64,000 nucleotides of DNA from assembly GCA_003290165.1 (NCBI GenBank), contig QNQO01002048.1:1-64000 (forward strand), written 5' to 3'. Below, in pieces: positions 46,762-60,408 of the stretch (the stretch's first letter is position 1; every line of letters starts with the position of its first letter). The notes below the pieces were generated by a model. That model was not told the origin of the DNA and searched no databases. It saw nothing but the letters and a program-made list of their open reading frames with translations. The translations under genes were made by a program, and so were the position numbers. Source of the stretch: Berberis thunbergii. Taxonomy: Eukaryota > Streptophyta > Magnoliopsida > Ranunculales > Berberidaceae.

Positions 46762-46936
46762 TAAATGTCGAGGAAATGAGCGAGGAAACGAGCGAGGGAA
46801 ATGAGGTGGCGAGGGTGAAAGCCGTTCATTTCATTCAGGATGCATGCGTTGACTTTTTGCGCGCGCATCTCAAACAAAATGAATGACTTCCACCTCGCCA
46901 CCTCACTCTCCTCGCTCGTTTCCTCGCTGTGTAGAC
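46762..46936. repeat. GA-rich foldback element, copy 3
   Basis: The left arm (gtcgaggaaatgagcgaggaa to ggtggcgagg) pairs with the right arm (cctcgccacctcactctcct to cgtttcctcgctgtg) over about 60 bp. An inner pair ttcatttcatt/aaaatgaatga surrounds a centre with gcgcgcgc. Confidence 0.7.
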
Positions 46937-47438
46937 TTACTCTTTCTTTTTATAGTACTGATTTGGTAGGTGTTATCTTATTTGCTCATCAATATGAAAA
47001 TTTCACTAGTCAAAATCACATTTTAAAAACATTAAGTAAAGTTTAATAAGATAACACCACGTCAGCTGCCACATCAAAAAGTCAAATGAAAATTAGAGTC
47101 ATTATAGAGTTTTCTAAAAATTACACGTTATCCAGATTGTCATTGTTCTACCGACCAATCCTGACACATATTTCATTCACTTAAAATTTATAATAAGTTT
47201 GAGGGGATAATCTTTTAACCATGTAAATGTCTCTTAAGAAAAATGATTTTATCTGGAGTTCCATAACATGAATACTTGTGATACAATGAAAAATGGGCTT
47301 AAAAGATTTTAAAGAAAAAATTTGCATGCCACAACAAAGAAAACTCCTATTTTGTTACTTTTCGTCCACAACTCTAATAGCCTAATCCAGCCACCATTCA
47401 CCTTCTTTATTTTCCTCATCGCTACTTATAAATTAGAT

Positions 47439-47940
47439 TAGGGTTGAACAAAAAACTGACTAAACCGATCGAATTGATCGGTTCGATTCGGTTTAAAAAA
47501 AATCAAAACCGAAGTGGTCCGTTTGGTGTTACGGTTTCTATGTAATTTTAACCGACAAAATCGAATATATATATATTTTATATAAAATTAATATAATGTG
47601 TAAAAATAGTCGGTCGGTTCGGTGTTATTTTGATTTTAGTCGGTTCGATTATGATTAACATAAATTAGAATCGGTTCGATTTTGTTAATGATTGGTTTGG
47701 ATTCAGATTGAAAATTTTGAAACCGACCAAACTGTACTGACCGAATATATATAATAAATAATATATATTTTATATAAAAATAATATAATGTGTTTAAAAT
47801 AGTCGGTCAATTCAATTTTAGTCGATTCAATTCGGTTACGGTTAACATAAATTAGAATCGGTTCATTTTTGTTAATGGTTGATTCGGATTCGAATTGAAA
47901 TTTTTGAAATCGACTAAAATCGATTTAATTTTCAACCCTA
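47439..47940. mobile_element. hAT-like MITE, 502 bp
   Basis: The ends TAGGGTTGAACAAAAAACTG and TTTTCAACCCTA form inverted repeats. Flanks are aattagat (47431-47438) and aattagac (47941-47948), an 8-bp duplication with one change. The interior is made of two imperfect direct repeats with cggttcgattcgg. It lies about 450 bp upstream of the EMC2 start codon. Confidence 0.85.
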
Positions 47941-48390
47941 AATTAGACGAGAACAAACTTATCATCGGCCAACCAAGTTCCTCTGCCTCTAAGCTTAGAA
48001 ATCAATGTCTTACATTACATTGTTATCTGGTATCACCTCACCGCAACACTCACATGCCTAGGCGTACAAATGCTTTTAGAAGAAAAAGATCACCCACTCA
48101 ACCTCGAAGAAATAGCTGGGGCGCATAGCTAATAAAGTGGGGTGCACAAACAGAAATTGCCTGGGCTCATATACACTCTTTCTCGAACCCAAATCGTTCA
48201 TCTCCACCAAATAGATCCAAAGCCGTCCCCTGACACTGAGAAAGAGAGAACGAGAGCAACAGAGATCCCTTCCCACGTCAGATCTTCTTCATCTTCTCCA
48301 ATTCTCGTTTGCTCTCCGTACCATCCGATCTGATCGAACAACAAACAACAACAATTCTCTGAACCCCTGCTCTTTCCTCTTCTCGCAAAC

Positions 48391-51300
48391 ATGGTCGTAG
48401 CAGCGGAGGAAGTTCAGTTGAACAGGCTTGAGAACCAAGTCGATAATGGCGGAGGGGGAGATTGGGAGTATCTCTGCCTCGTCAGGAAACTCAAGGTTCG
48501 ACGTTCTGAAAAAGTTTTGAAACATGGGTTGGAGATCTTGAACGATTCCAAGAAGCGATCCAAACTTGGTGGAGAAGGTCAGTGTGTTCTTTATTCTGTT
48601 TTTTGGGAATTTGATTTTGAGTGAATTATTGTGTGTACATGTGGAATTTGGGGTTTTGCAATTGTGGGTATTGTTTGTTTGTGTGTTTTTGTTTAGCCCT
48701 CAATGAAAGGTTGGATTTTTTTTGAGTTTCTGTGAGTGTGAGTTCTTTTTTATATATAATATGAACTTGAATTAGCCATGTTGAAGTGATTTGTAACTTA
48801 GTTGTTAGTTGGGGTTAAGTAGTTTTGGAGATGAATGTTATATGGGTATTAAAGGGTGGATATTTATTTGGTTTGAGTAAGAGAACTGGCTGAGAAACTA
48901 TATCCCTGATTCAAGGGTTTTTTTGCAAGTGTATTTTTTGAAGTATTAGTACAATTAAGAAAGTACCATTGGTTCCTTTTCCTTATGTTGGGGAAATGAA
49001 CATTCAAAATGTACATCTAGGTATTCTGAAATGATAGCTATACAATTAGTAGAGCATGGGTCAATGTTCGTTCGTCAAGAACTCCATAGTGCAAATTGCC
49101 CACCAATAGTAAAACATGCTAGAGTCTAGACCAATCAAAAGAAGATAGAGAGAAAAAGAGGAAGGATGGGTTGGGGCTAAGAGGAACTGTCATCCAACTT
49201 CTCTAAGTAATTATATCCAAAATGATACATATGTTTTTCTCGTATGCAAGGTGAAAGTGGTCTGATCATGCAGCTATAGGGGATTAGTCTTGGGTCACCT
49301 TTGAGGGGATTGACTTTGGGTTGTTGGTTTGTACATCAAGGGCTTGGGTCGACCCCTATGAGATTAATTTTCAAAGTTTACTTGTATGTGTGTGTGTGGT
49401 CGCCGCCGCGGGGAGGGAGGATTGGGGGGGTTCAGTGGAAGTCCTTGTGTAGCCTATGTAATGAGTAATGAATTATATATGTTTAATGGAAACAAATGCA
49501 GCATATAAATATAATGAAATCTCGTGTCCCAGAAAGGCTGCCATCTTTTAATTTTGTAATATTTTCTACTTAAGCTTGCAAATTTTAGGAATATCTTGGA
49601 ATTTTGTGAGAATGTTGCTTTAAAAGCAATTAGTCATTAACTCATCTCTACTTGGACCTATTAAGGATTATCTGGAAGGTTTCAAAAGAAGTGTATAATC
49701 TATTGAGGATACATTGTTTCTATTTTGACACTTCTATTTGGCAATCTAAAAGCTAATGTCATTTTTATCCTTTTAAGCAGTGTTTTAAAAAAGTTCTATA
49801 CTCTAGAGACGAAACGCTTGGATTTGATGTAAAAACGTATGGTGAGGCGTATACTACTGTGATACATTAAGAAACCTACATTTTCACACCTCAAGGTGTA
49901 CATTTTTTACGTTTCACAAAAAAAAAAAAGCCAACTTGGATTAGAATTTGTCGTGCGACTTTTTTGAAATGAAGTTCTTCAAATTGATCAATCGGAGGGT
50001 GAGAGAGAGAAGAAGAAGAACTGACTTGCTCAGTGCCACGTCTTTTGTTGCGTGATGTTAAACGAGAGAAAAAGAAAGAAGGGAGAGGATAGAGAGAGAA
50101 AGAAGAGAAACAAAGTAAGCCACGTGTTGGCCTGTTTCAATAAAGGGTTCTCCGTCGCACGTGTCCAACAAAAAGTAAAAATAATATTCTAAGTGTAATT
50201 ACATTTTTCCACCTTACCTTGATGACTTCTTTCCCAACTATTGGAAAAGACAATTTTACCCTTCAAAATTTGTATGCATCCACTAACCTCTGGCACAACT
50301 TTTACACAAAAATATGACAACCCCACATACTAAGAAATTATCTAATTGCCCTTAAATATCTTATAATAATACTTCTACTTTGAAAACTTAGATTGATAAA
50401 TAAAAAACATAACTAATTTTATTTTTTTCAAAATTAAATGACACATTTTCTACACATAAGCATTGTATTAGTAGCATGCACATGTAATCTAACAAGTAAC
50501 AATTTATTATTAATCATTAGCAAAAAAAATTAAAATTAATTTTAAATACGCATTCATTTTAATTATGAATTGTATTTTATTTTTTATATTTTAAATACAT
50601 ATTTTCATGAGGCGTAAGCGTCACACATTGAAACTGATGCCTTCACATTTTTTTCTTCAGAAAAACGCCTCCGCGTTTAAAAACATTGTTTGTAAAAGAA
50701 CTAAAGTGGAGTCAACAATTGTTATGAGTTTGATTTCTGCTTAAAAATCTATACAGGCAAGAAACACTCTTATTGTTATACTTTTTAAAAGTTATACTAT
50801 ATGAAAAACGTATCCAGAAAAGGGTGATATATTTGTTTTCTATTCTCATTTGGAAGTAGATAATATTGATTTTTTTTAATTAGAAAACAAGGTGTTTTAT
50901 TGATATATTAAAAAGAAGGTTAGTGAAGTCACTAACCAATATAAAAACTATAAACAAGGTGTTGTATTAATATATTAAAAAAGAAGGTTAGTGAAGTCAA
51001 TAACCAATATAAAAACTATACAGTGTCATGTGTATCGGGTCAACTTATACAATCCCAATTAAGCATACAAGAAGAAAATGGGATGTCTCTAAATATCTCC
51101 CGATGAGAAACCCACAACCATAGAGTGACTTTGACATCTATCCAAAGATTGGAAACTTCCTTTCTGACCTCATTAAAGATTTTGTTGTTTCTTTCCCTCC
51201 AAACCACCCATATGAAAGCATAAAGTAGCCTATCCCAAATAGAGTTAGATTGGAAGGAGGTTGATTAATGGAATGCCACAACTCTGCCCATTCAACGAAA

Positions 51301-54300
51301 GAATGTGAGAAGGAAGCTTAAGCATGAAAATCAGCTAAGGCTATCCCCCAAAGTTGCCTCAAGATTGGCAAAGAAGAAACAACTGATCAATCGAATCTTC
51401 ATGATATCATTGCCTTCAAGACTGTGGCTTGAAGTAGTTTTAGGGCTGAAGCTGAATTTTTCTAAATACCTTTTTTTATCCCATTTGTACAGTTTCAAAC
51501 ATCAATGCCTAGGCATCTCTTATGGGTTGTAGAACTGGTACTCTCCCCTGCTCTTATTTGGGGCTTCCCCTTGCTGCCCAGATCAGGTATATTTTATGGG
51601 ATGAGGTTTGTAGTGAAAATTGAAAACAGGTTGAGTATTGGAAGAAGAAATACATCTCCAAGGCAGGTAGAGCTACTCTTATTCAAAGTACATTTTCCTT
51701 TATTCCTATTCATACGATGTCTTTGTATGTCATTACTGTTTCAGTTGCCAACCAAATTGAGATATGCATGAGAAGGTTCCTTTGGGGTTCTTCTCATACT
51801 TCTAAGAAAATCCACTTGTTAAATTGGAAGAAGGTGTGCCAACCAAAATCTAGAGGGGTTTTGCCTTAACAAGATAAGAGAGTTTAACAATGCTCTCCTG
51901 TTGAAGTGGACAATGGAGGTTTGAAACTGAAAATGAGGCACTGAGGAGACAAATCATTGTAGAGAAGTATGGTGTTTCTCAACTTGATTGGTTCACCAAT
52001 GAACTAACTTCTTCTTTTGGGTGCTCCATGTGGAAAGGGATCATGCGGCAGAAATAGTTGGTCCAAGGCCACGTGTCTTTTGAAGTTCACATTGGAACCA
52101 GGGTTAATTTATGGGATCACAATTGGATTGGTGATACGACTTGAAATCTGCTTTCCCGGCTATTTGTAATGCAATCTCTAACAAAGCAAATAAAAATGTG
52201 ATTACTTGGATAGTAGCTCAAATAGTTGGAATTTCCAACTCAGCAGGAATCTTAAGACTAGGAAATTCCTCACTGATGGCATCTCTTTGGATTTGGAGGA
52301 TGACAAGTGAATGTGGAAAGGGAAACATAGGGACTACATTGTTAGAGACCAGTAACCCCCCCCCCCCCTCTCATGACTCTTAACACTCGAGAGAGAATCA
52401 ACAAGCTCATCTCTTTCATTTGGATGAATGAAGTCCCTCCCAGAGCTACATATCCAGTATGGATCATTCTTCATGGTAGAGTTTTCATGTTGATAATATT
52501 AATAGAAGGGGCTCGTATATCCCTAATCACTGTGTGATGTGTGAGAGTCATGATTTGAGGTATGGCCTTATCTGACTTTCATGTTCAAGCTTCATTCTTT
52601 GTTTCTTTCCTTGAATGGACAGAGCTATGGCACTCCACTGATTAACCACCTTCCAATCTGACCCTGTTCGGGAAATGGGATTGGGAGAGACTACTTCATA
52701 CTTTCATATGAGTTGTTTGGAGGGAGAGAAACAACAAAATCTTTAAGGAGGTCAGAAAGGAAATACCAATCTATGGATGGATGTCAAAATCACTTTTTGG
52801 TTGTGGGCCTCCAATTGGGAGAAATTTAGAGACATTCCTTTTTCTTCTTGTATGTTCATTTGGGATTGTATAGTGGTGACATGCTGCACATGACAATGTA
52901 TAGTTTTTGTATTGGTTAGTGTCTTTTCTAACCATCCTTTTGGATATATCAATAAAACACCTTATTTTTCTTATAAAAAAAGTTTTTCATGACTCTCATA
53001 CATCACACATTACATAGTGACTAGTGAGATGCAAGGCCCTTCTATTAATATTGTCAATAGTGAGAATCCTTACATGAAGATTGGTCCACATTAGAAAGGT
53101 AGCTCTAGGAGGTGCTTCCTTTATCCAGATGAAAGAGATGAGGTTGTTAATTCTTTCTTGAATGTTGGAGTGAGGCAAGAAGGGTTCAAGTATTTGTACC
53201 AGCCTTTAACAGAGTAGTCACTTTCTTTCCCTTTCCACAGCCATTTGTTAGCAAAGTAGCCATTTGTGTCATTAAGGTTCGTTCTGAGTTGGAAATTTCA
53301 AACATTAGAGGTACTATCCTTATCCTAGAAATCACATAGTTTTCCTGCTTTATTAGAGGTTGCATTGTAAATAGCAGGGCAAGTAGATTTCAAGTTCCTA
53401 TCTCCAATCCAATTATGATCTCAAAGTTAACCCTAGTTCCACTGTGAACTTCAAAATAAATTTGAGCAACAAACTGTTTCAGCCGCATGATCCCTTTCCA
53501 CAAGGAGCACCCAAAAGAAGAAGTCGGTTCTTTAATGAACCAGTCAAGCTAAGAAGCACCGTACTTCTCTTCAATGATTTGTCTCCACAGTGCCTCATTC
53601 TCAGTCCAAAACCTCCAAATCCACTTCAAAAGGAGAGCATTGTTAAATTCTCCTCTTAAGGCCCAACCCACCTTTAGATTTAGGTTGCCACAACTTCTTC
53701 CAATTCAACGAGTGGATCTTCTTTTAAGTAAGAGAAGAACCTCGAAGAAACATTCTCATGCATTTTTCAATGTGGTTGGCCACTAAAGCAGGATGAGACA
53801 TAAAGACATCATATGAACAAGAATAGAGGCAATTGTACTTTGAGTGAGAGTAGCTCTACCAGCCTTGGAGATGTATTTCTTCTTTCAGTTACCCAACGTT
53901 GTCAAGTTTCTCTACAACCTCATCCCAAACCTTAATACACCTGAACTGGGCACCAAGGGAAAGACCCAAATAAGAGCAAGGGAGAGACTCGGTTCTACAA
54001 GCTAGAAGAGAAGCCTAAGCATTGATGTATGGGACAATGCCAATAGGACAGAAGAGAGATTTAGAGAAATTCACTTTCTGAAATAACATCAAACCACAAC
54101 AATAAAAATAACAGTATCAATGCCAATATCAATGACAATATCATCAGCATATTGCAACTAGGCAATGGAGGGAGAGGTGCTAGAGACCTGAAAACCATGA
54201 ATGAGGCCCACATTTTGAGCCTGGGAGATTAAAACAGGTAGTCTTTGAATTTTCAGCAACAAGAGAGAAAAGAAAGGGAGAAAGAGGATCTTCGTGTCTA

Positions 54301-57300
54301 ATTCCTCTATTGGGACCAACTGGAGAACCATTGATAGCATTGGAGAAAGAAGTTGTTGATACAAGAGTGAATCCTGGCACTCCATTTATCTCCAAAACCA
54401 AATGCTGGCAATAGATTTTGGAGATAATTCCAAGAGACTGAGTCTAATGCTTTGGAGAAGTCAACTTTAAACATTAGACCATGTCTCTTGTCTCTTAATC
54501 TTGAATCAATAATCTCATTGGCAATTAAAACCCCATCTCAATTAATTGTCTATTACCAGCTCCAACAAACTGGAAGGGAGAGATAATCTGAGTAAGAACA
54601 GAATTAAGCCAGCATGAGAAGCATGCTGATAGGCCTAAAATCCACAATAAGGCTCTTTCACTTTGGGGATGAGAGATATGAGAGTTGTATTAAATCTCCT
54701 TTCAAGAAAAGAGTTGTTATTGAAGTCCTCAACCACCCCATAATATCCTCTTTCATAAAGTCCCAACCTTGAAGCTAATATGAATGTTCTTTGCCTTAAA
54801 GGTAATATCCTCTTTCATAAAGTCCCATAATATTGATAGTATTTATAATGTGAAAAATGAGGAGATCATTTTACACCAAAAAAGTAATATGAATGTTGTT
54901 TGTTAGTAGCATCCATCCTTCAACTCTTCTACACTTTTCTTTTTTGTGGAGTATTAAAATGTCGAATGCATATATAAGGACATCTATTTAACTTATTTAT
55001 AGTTGGACAATATTAACAGATCCATCGATGCTATATTTTGGATTATGAGAGTCTTGAACTTTGACCATGTAAAAGCAAATTTTGTTCATCTGGTCCTTCC
55101 ATAAAAGAACCATAGTGGAATATCTTTCTCATCTAGCATGTTGATTTGCCAATTAGCGGACCAGTGGATATTTAGACCTGATGGAGAGTCTAGTTAGGCA
55201 ACCACAAACAATTATGATTTTTTTATATGATATGTTTCTTGACATCCCCATACTTTGCTATGAGTGTGACTTTCATTTAGTTTTGTTTTCTTTCTTTTAC
55301 ATATTGCATGCGATGTTTCTGCTTTCTGAATTGATCATCCACCTAACAAGCATGTCTTTCTTGATGTAGAATGGACTCTTTATGAGCAGGTTGCAATTGC
55401 TGCTATGGATTGCCAATGTCTTGAAGTTGCGAAGGTAGAATTATTCTTTTATTGATGATGCTCACTGTGCATTAGGTTTGAGCAATTTTTATCTTGAATA
55501 GAAGTCTCACTACTGTAAAACCTACAAGCTTGAAGCCTTTTATGATGCCTAGTTCGAAGATAGTTGTATTAAATTTATTTAGTAGCAATTCTGTTTATGT
55601 GAATTGAAATGGAGAAATTGCAGCTACACAATAACACATATTCCAACCAAAAGAAAAGGCCTGGGGTTTAAGATTCAATAATTAAGAAGTACAATTAGTT
55701 CATATTTATTCATTTATTTTTAAAGATTCAAGTTCCATCATACATCAGAGAGTTACATTGAAAACCCAAGCAAAGAAAAAATAAAATATGAAAACAAAAA
55801 GAAGAAAAAACATTGTGACTCCTCCAAAAGGAGGAGACGCCACCCTAAAACACTTATTCAAGGGAACAACAGAGTCATCCCCTACCTAAGCCACCGTCCC
55901 CTATGATGGCCAGAGCGTGCAACACAAACTTGTTACCCTCCCTAAGTTTTGGGACAAGAAACCAGAGTGGTTGGAAGACATTTTGCATGCAAAAGAGGGC
56001 ACTTAAATTTTGGGATAGGCATAGCTGGATATGTTGGTGGAAGAGTGTATGAGAGTTGGGTAAAGGACTATTAGTCAAACGGACAGCACCAGAAAGAGGT
56101 AAAGTAGGGAGAAAGAGTTATCGGTCTATATGTTGGGGAGTTGATAATTTTGGTTTTACTTTGGAGAGCTGGAAACAAGGAGGAGGGAAAGGAACCATGA
56201 GTGGTTACTCTGGTTTTAGGGGGGAGGGTAAAATGGAGGGAAAGGAGCTATACGTGACATGGTTTGCTTAAAATAGGCTTGGGTGGTTTTGGTATTTTGA
56301 CTTTGTTAAGCATTAGTTTTTAAGGCTTTAAGCCACTGAATAGTTTTTCAGAGCTTTGAACCGTTTTGCTCCCCTGATGCTCTTTGTGCTCCAAATTATG
56401 TCGGGCTTCCTGCAATAAATGATACGCCTAATATGAAAAAAAGAAAATGTAATATAATTTTGCAGAACACAATTTCTCATATATGTGCACATGCATGTCA
56501 TCTAGTAAAAATAAAACATTGTGCACAAATGGACTTTAATCACACTAAATAGACATTTATGCACTTATCAGTGACATCTTTAACAACAATATACAGATTG
56601 TATTTAATTGTTTGATGTGTCTGGCACATGGGAGAACAGGTTGTAGCTGTATTTATGACATGTCTAATTCCTTGGATATTGATCTTCCATGTAATTTAGG
56701 CATATAACATTTCTCCATTAGTTTCGTGTTACCATAAAGTTCAGGTTTCATTTGTATTCTAAGGTTCGTCACAGACACGTATGTATGTAATTCTTTGAGT
56801 TGAAGTTGTTTTTGGAATATTTACTGCAGGATTGCATAAAGGCACTTCAGAAGAAATTTCCAGAGAGTAGAAGGGTCGGTGAGTCCACTAAATCTATTGT
56901 GCATCTATTTATCTATATTAGTATATTACCATATAATATATAACAGTGTTATGCATAATCCAAAGATTGCTGTCAACACTTGATTTTAACCCGTGTTATG
57001 TTTTGCCAACAACTCTCAGGCAGGTTGGAGGCCATATTGCTTGAAGCGAAGAGGTCATGGGAAGATGCAGAAAAAGCTTACTCGAGCCTTTTAGAGGATA
57101 GTCCTCTTGATCAAGTAAAGTCATCCTTAAATGGATCTCTTGTTCCCTTTTTAAATGAAGTTGTTCATTGTGATTTTTCCGTGTGTGAGAAATCTCAGTT
57201 CATTCTTCAACTATAGGTAATTCACAAGAGGAGGATTGCTATGGCAAAGGCACTAGGAAATATCTCACTGGCCATTGAGTCCCTCAATAAATATCTTGAA

Positions 57301-60300
57301 GTGTAAGTGGATCAGACTCCAAATGCCACATTTCATAAAGACCTTATTAATTATATGTAGCCATTTAAGGTATATTGTTATGGTTGGTTTTTGCTTCAGA
57401 TTTATGGCGGATCATGAAGCTTGGAGAGAACTTGCTGAAATTTATGTATCTCTACAACTGTGAGTTGCTTTCTAATCTTATTTGCACTATAAGTTTATGG
57501 ACCACGTTACTTTGACACCCCATTGTACACAATACTGTGCCCACACATGAAATAGTGTTTAGTCATGATTTCATTCTGTGACGATTATCTCTCCGCTATG
57601 GATACCATCATCATAAAATATCAGCTCTTAACTTTATGCCACGATGGCCACTTGAAAGTGTACAACTTATTTCAAACATGATATATTATAGAGTAGTGTA
57701 TTACCTGTGTCGTTGGCACAATAGAAAGTGTCGTGAGATTAAGGTCAAACTCGGTTAAAATCGATTGGGAAAAAACGCATTTTCAAATCACCGTAGTAGG
57801 TTATCCCCAAACTTTGACTTCTCAAAATATGGACTTAGGAGGATTTGTTTGAATGTGCCTTAAGATGCCTGTGTCATTCTCTGAATATTACCCATGCCTA
57901 CAACACTCCGTATTATCTTTTTCTTATTAATTATTTATGTTTCCAAATCTCTTTATCAATTTATCTAAATTAATTAAACTCTTAAGTACATCTCCAGTGA
58001 AAAGCTCATTTAGCATGTAAGCTAAAAGGCTTCAAGCATGCTAAACTCAGTCAAACATTATAAACATTTTAGTCAAACTTGGTCAAATGACTCAAATTAA
58101 TCGCTTAAAATGAACATCGTTTTAAATTTTCAACCTTTTGTATTGATCATTGGTTTTATTTGAAAGATCTTAAAAAATGCATTCAACGATATCAAATTTA
58201 TTGAAATCAGATAACTAAATAGAAAATTATGGTAATTTAAGTTTGAGAATATAAAATAAACATATTTTCTCTTTCCGCCACAAATTGATCATATATTCTT
58301 CCACATAGATTTATTTTTTCTTTTACCCTTTTAGGTATAACTTATTTACAACCCATGCTATCAAATGTTGACCTTTAACAACTTTCAATCCTAGCCCATG
58401 GATATCTTTGTCACCAAGGCAAACAAAAACTCACGTGATTTATATATAGATATTTGAAATGCTTTAGACGTGATATGCATTAGACATTATTTTTTGGGGT
58501 TTAGGGTTTAGAAAAGCGCATAAATGCAAAATTAACATTTTAAAATTTTAGGTGTTCGTATTAATCATTGGTTTCGTTGGAAAGATCTTCAAAAATGTGT
58601 TTCAAGTTCAATGGTATCGAATTTACCAAAATTCGACAACCAAGTAGATAGTTATGCAATTTTTATTTTGAAAAAACACACACATACAACTTTCTCTCCT
58701 TGCTACATTGACATTCTACATACATTTTAAGTTCTATTTTCCTTTTCTTTTGCCCTTCTACATGTTTGATATTTACAAGCATGTCATTATAGGGAATGAA
58801 TCTCAACCCTCAATATCTTTCCCAACTTTTAATCGTAACCCTCTTTTATCTCCAATTTCTTATGAATAGTGAAACCTCTAGCTGATTTGTAAGATAGATT
58901 ATGAAGCACTATGTAAAAGTGGAGGTTTCTTTTTTACTTGGCATGTCTTGCAGATCTCATATATCGTGTTTCTTTCCAAATCAGGTATAAACAAGCAGCC
59001 TTCTGTTACGAGGAGCTAATACTATGTCAACCTACGGTTCCCTTGTACCATCTAGCATATGCTGATGTAATTTCCTTCTCCCTCCTGTTGTTCATTTTCT
59101 CGTGAACCAGCCTAACACTTCCTCCTTATTGTTATTCTGTATAGTAGACAAAATTTGTGGGTTTTAATATCATTTTTTGTACTTATCACTAGTTAAAAAC
59201 TTAAAAAGAAGGGGTTGGGCATTGGAGCTTGGGAGGGGAAATTTTATGATTAGCGGTGATCCTGCATGGCATCGTCCAGTAGAAACCATGATCATCTTTA
59301 AGATATGTACCACGTGTTTCTGTTCACTGTTTTGTATGTTGACATGCAACAAGAACATTAGATTAAACTACTTTTCCTGTTCCACTTAACAGGTACTCTA
59401 TACTCTTGGTGGCCTAGAGAATCTTCAGATTGCTAAGAAGTACTATGCTGCTACTATAGACTTAACAGGGGGCAAAAATACCAGAGCGCTTTATGGCATT
59501 TGCTTGGTAAGATATTTGTCTTAATTTGGAACCAATCTAACACACATTTTTTGTGTACACCTATTGGTTTGGGGGGTGGGGGGTTGTTGATGATGTTTTA
59601 AATTAGTGTTGTCATTAAATTACTCATTAGTGGGCTTGTCAAAGGTAATATCATACCCCAACGACGTATGAGGCCTAAAGTCTAAAAAATTAACCTTCTA
59701 ACTTTCCATGGCCACATTATTTAAGAGCCCGGTGTTCCGTCCAAGCTAAAGGATCCACCAAATTGCATGGGGGACAAGGTTACACATGGATTTTTTTTAA
59801 CTACCTGACGCATTAGGTTTAAGAATATCAGTCACTTGATTTAGGAAATCGCCATTGGGCTCCCAACGAAGAACAGTGTTACTCTTGAGCAAGATTGCAT
59901 TAAACAAGAAGATGGTCTCCAGATTCGCCAACATCAGCACAACACGCACAGTACAGCGCTTTAGTCCTATTCAAAGTTACACCTCAATAGTCATCATCTT
60001 ATACATACATTCTTATAGTTAGCACATCTCTAGTCGAAATCTTAATCCAAATCAGTTCCCAGATGAATAAACGAACTGTAGGCTGGAAATCTTTTTCCGG
60101 ACCAATCGAACAGGTTTGCTTTCATCAATACTGACAAAATCAGCACAATTAGTCAGCTCATTGCATTCAATGTGTGGAAGTCTTTTAAATTGATTATGTG
60201 ATCATTGGCTCCCAATATGTTTGTTGTTACTGTTGTTCAGTGCAGCATCGCCATTGGACAGCTGACCAAAGGGAGGAATAAGGAAGAGAAGGAGAGCTCA

Positions 60301-60408
60301 CAGCTGCAATCATTGGCTGCTGCAGCTTTGGAGAAAGACTACAGATATAGGGCATCTGACAAGCTTTCTCTGCTAGCTGCAACTATAAGAAACTTGAAGC
60401 TTCAATAA
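48391..60408 (+). CDS. ER membrane protein complex subunit 2 (TPR protein), nine exons, 301 aa
   Basis: Coding exons: 48391-48577, 55370-55434, 56830-56878, 57020-57114, 57217-57302, 57400-57459, 58985-59066, 59393-59506 and 60241-60408. All introns are GT-AG and the frame is continuous. The protein starts [20 protein letters not shown] and includes [56 protein letters not shown], then [20 protein letters not shown] and a C-terminal [12 protein letters not shown]. These are conserved signatures of plant EMC2 (TTC35), and the length matches the roughly 300-residue family. EMC2 is the cytosolic tetratricopeptide scaffold of the EMC, which inserts transmembrane helices at the endoplasmic reticulum; several TPR helices span about residues 85-245. 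There is no signal peptide or membrane segment, as expected. Intron 1 is 6.8 kb and transposon-filled; the others are 0.1-1.5 kb. A weak TATA-like catatacac is at about 48169. Confidence 0.95.
49778..50688. mobile_element. hAT-like MITE in EMC2 intron 1
   Basis: It begins cagtgttttaaaaaag and ends cgtttaaaaacattg. These inverted ends resemble those of the element at 45882. Subterminal words acgcttgga and gcctccgcg are related to the gccta-rich subterminal repeats there. No clear 8-bp duplication is visible. Confidence 0.5.
50871..54800 (-). mobile_element. LINE retrotransposon relic in EMC2 intron 1, split by another LINE
   Basis: On the - strand, RT comes first (about 54780-54100): SLIPKV, a KVDFSKAxDSVSW-like A block, [18 protein letters not shown], and the catalytic box LQYADDIVI around 54155-54130. 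Next comes the zinc-binding region (53178-52996, [20 protein letters not shown]). The sequence resumes at 51404 and runs to the 3' end with a T-run (on +) at 50871-50878. The last 65 bp before the tail are tandemly duplicated (50887-51020). It is full of stops and inactive. Confidence 0.8.
51405..52985 (+). mobile_element. 5'-truncated LINE inserted into the LINE above
   Basis: On the + strand, RT C-terminal segments ([39 protein letters not shown]) are followed by the zinc-binding region and a 3' end with an A-rich tail (cttatttttcttataaaaaa). It belongs to the same family as its host element. The 7-bp word ttcatga flanks it at 51398-51404 and 52986-52992. Removing one copy together with the insert restores a continuous host LINE reading. 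A C-run lies near 52357-52367. Confidence 0.8.
55620..56430. other. EMC2 intron 2 contents, unassigned
   Basis: Intronic sequence with A-rich and GA-rich parts (aaaggaggagacgccaccct, gggaaaggaac). It may be transposon-derived but I see no diagnostic ends or domains. Confidence 0.35.
57693..58898 (-). mobile_element. solitary Helitron-like element in EMC2 intron 6
   Basis: The sequence is homologous to the long units of the 41-45 kb array (tgtgtcgttggcac hairpin, gatcattggttt, aaagatctt, tttgaatgtgccttaagat). On the - strand it starts TCTATCTTAC with A before it and ends CTAC, a degenerate CTRR, with T after it, as expected for insertion at an AT dinucleotide. Size is about 1.2 kb. Confidence 0.65.
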
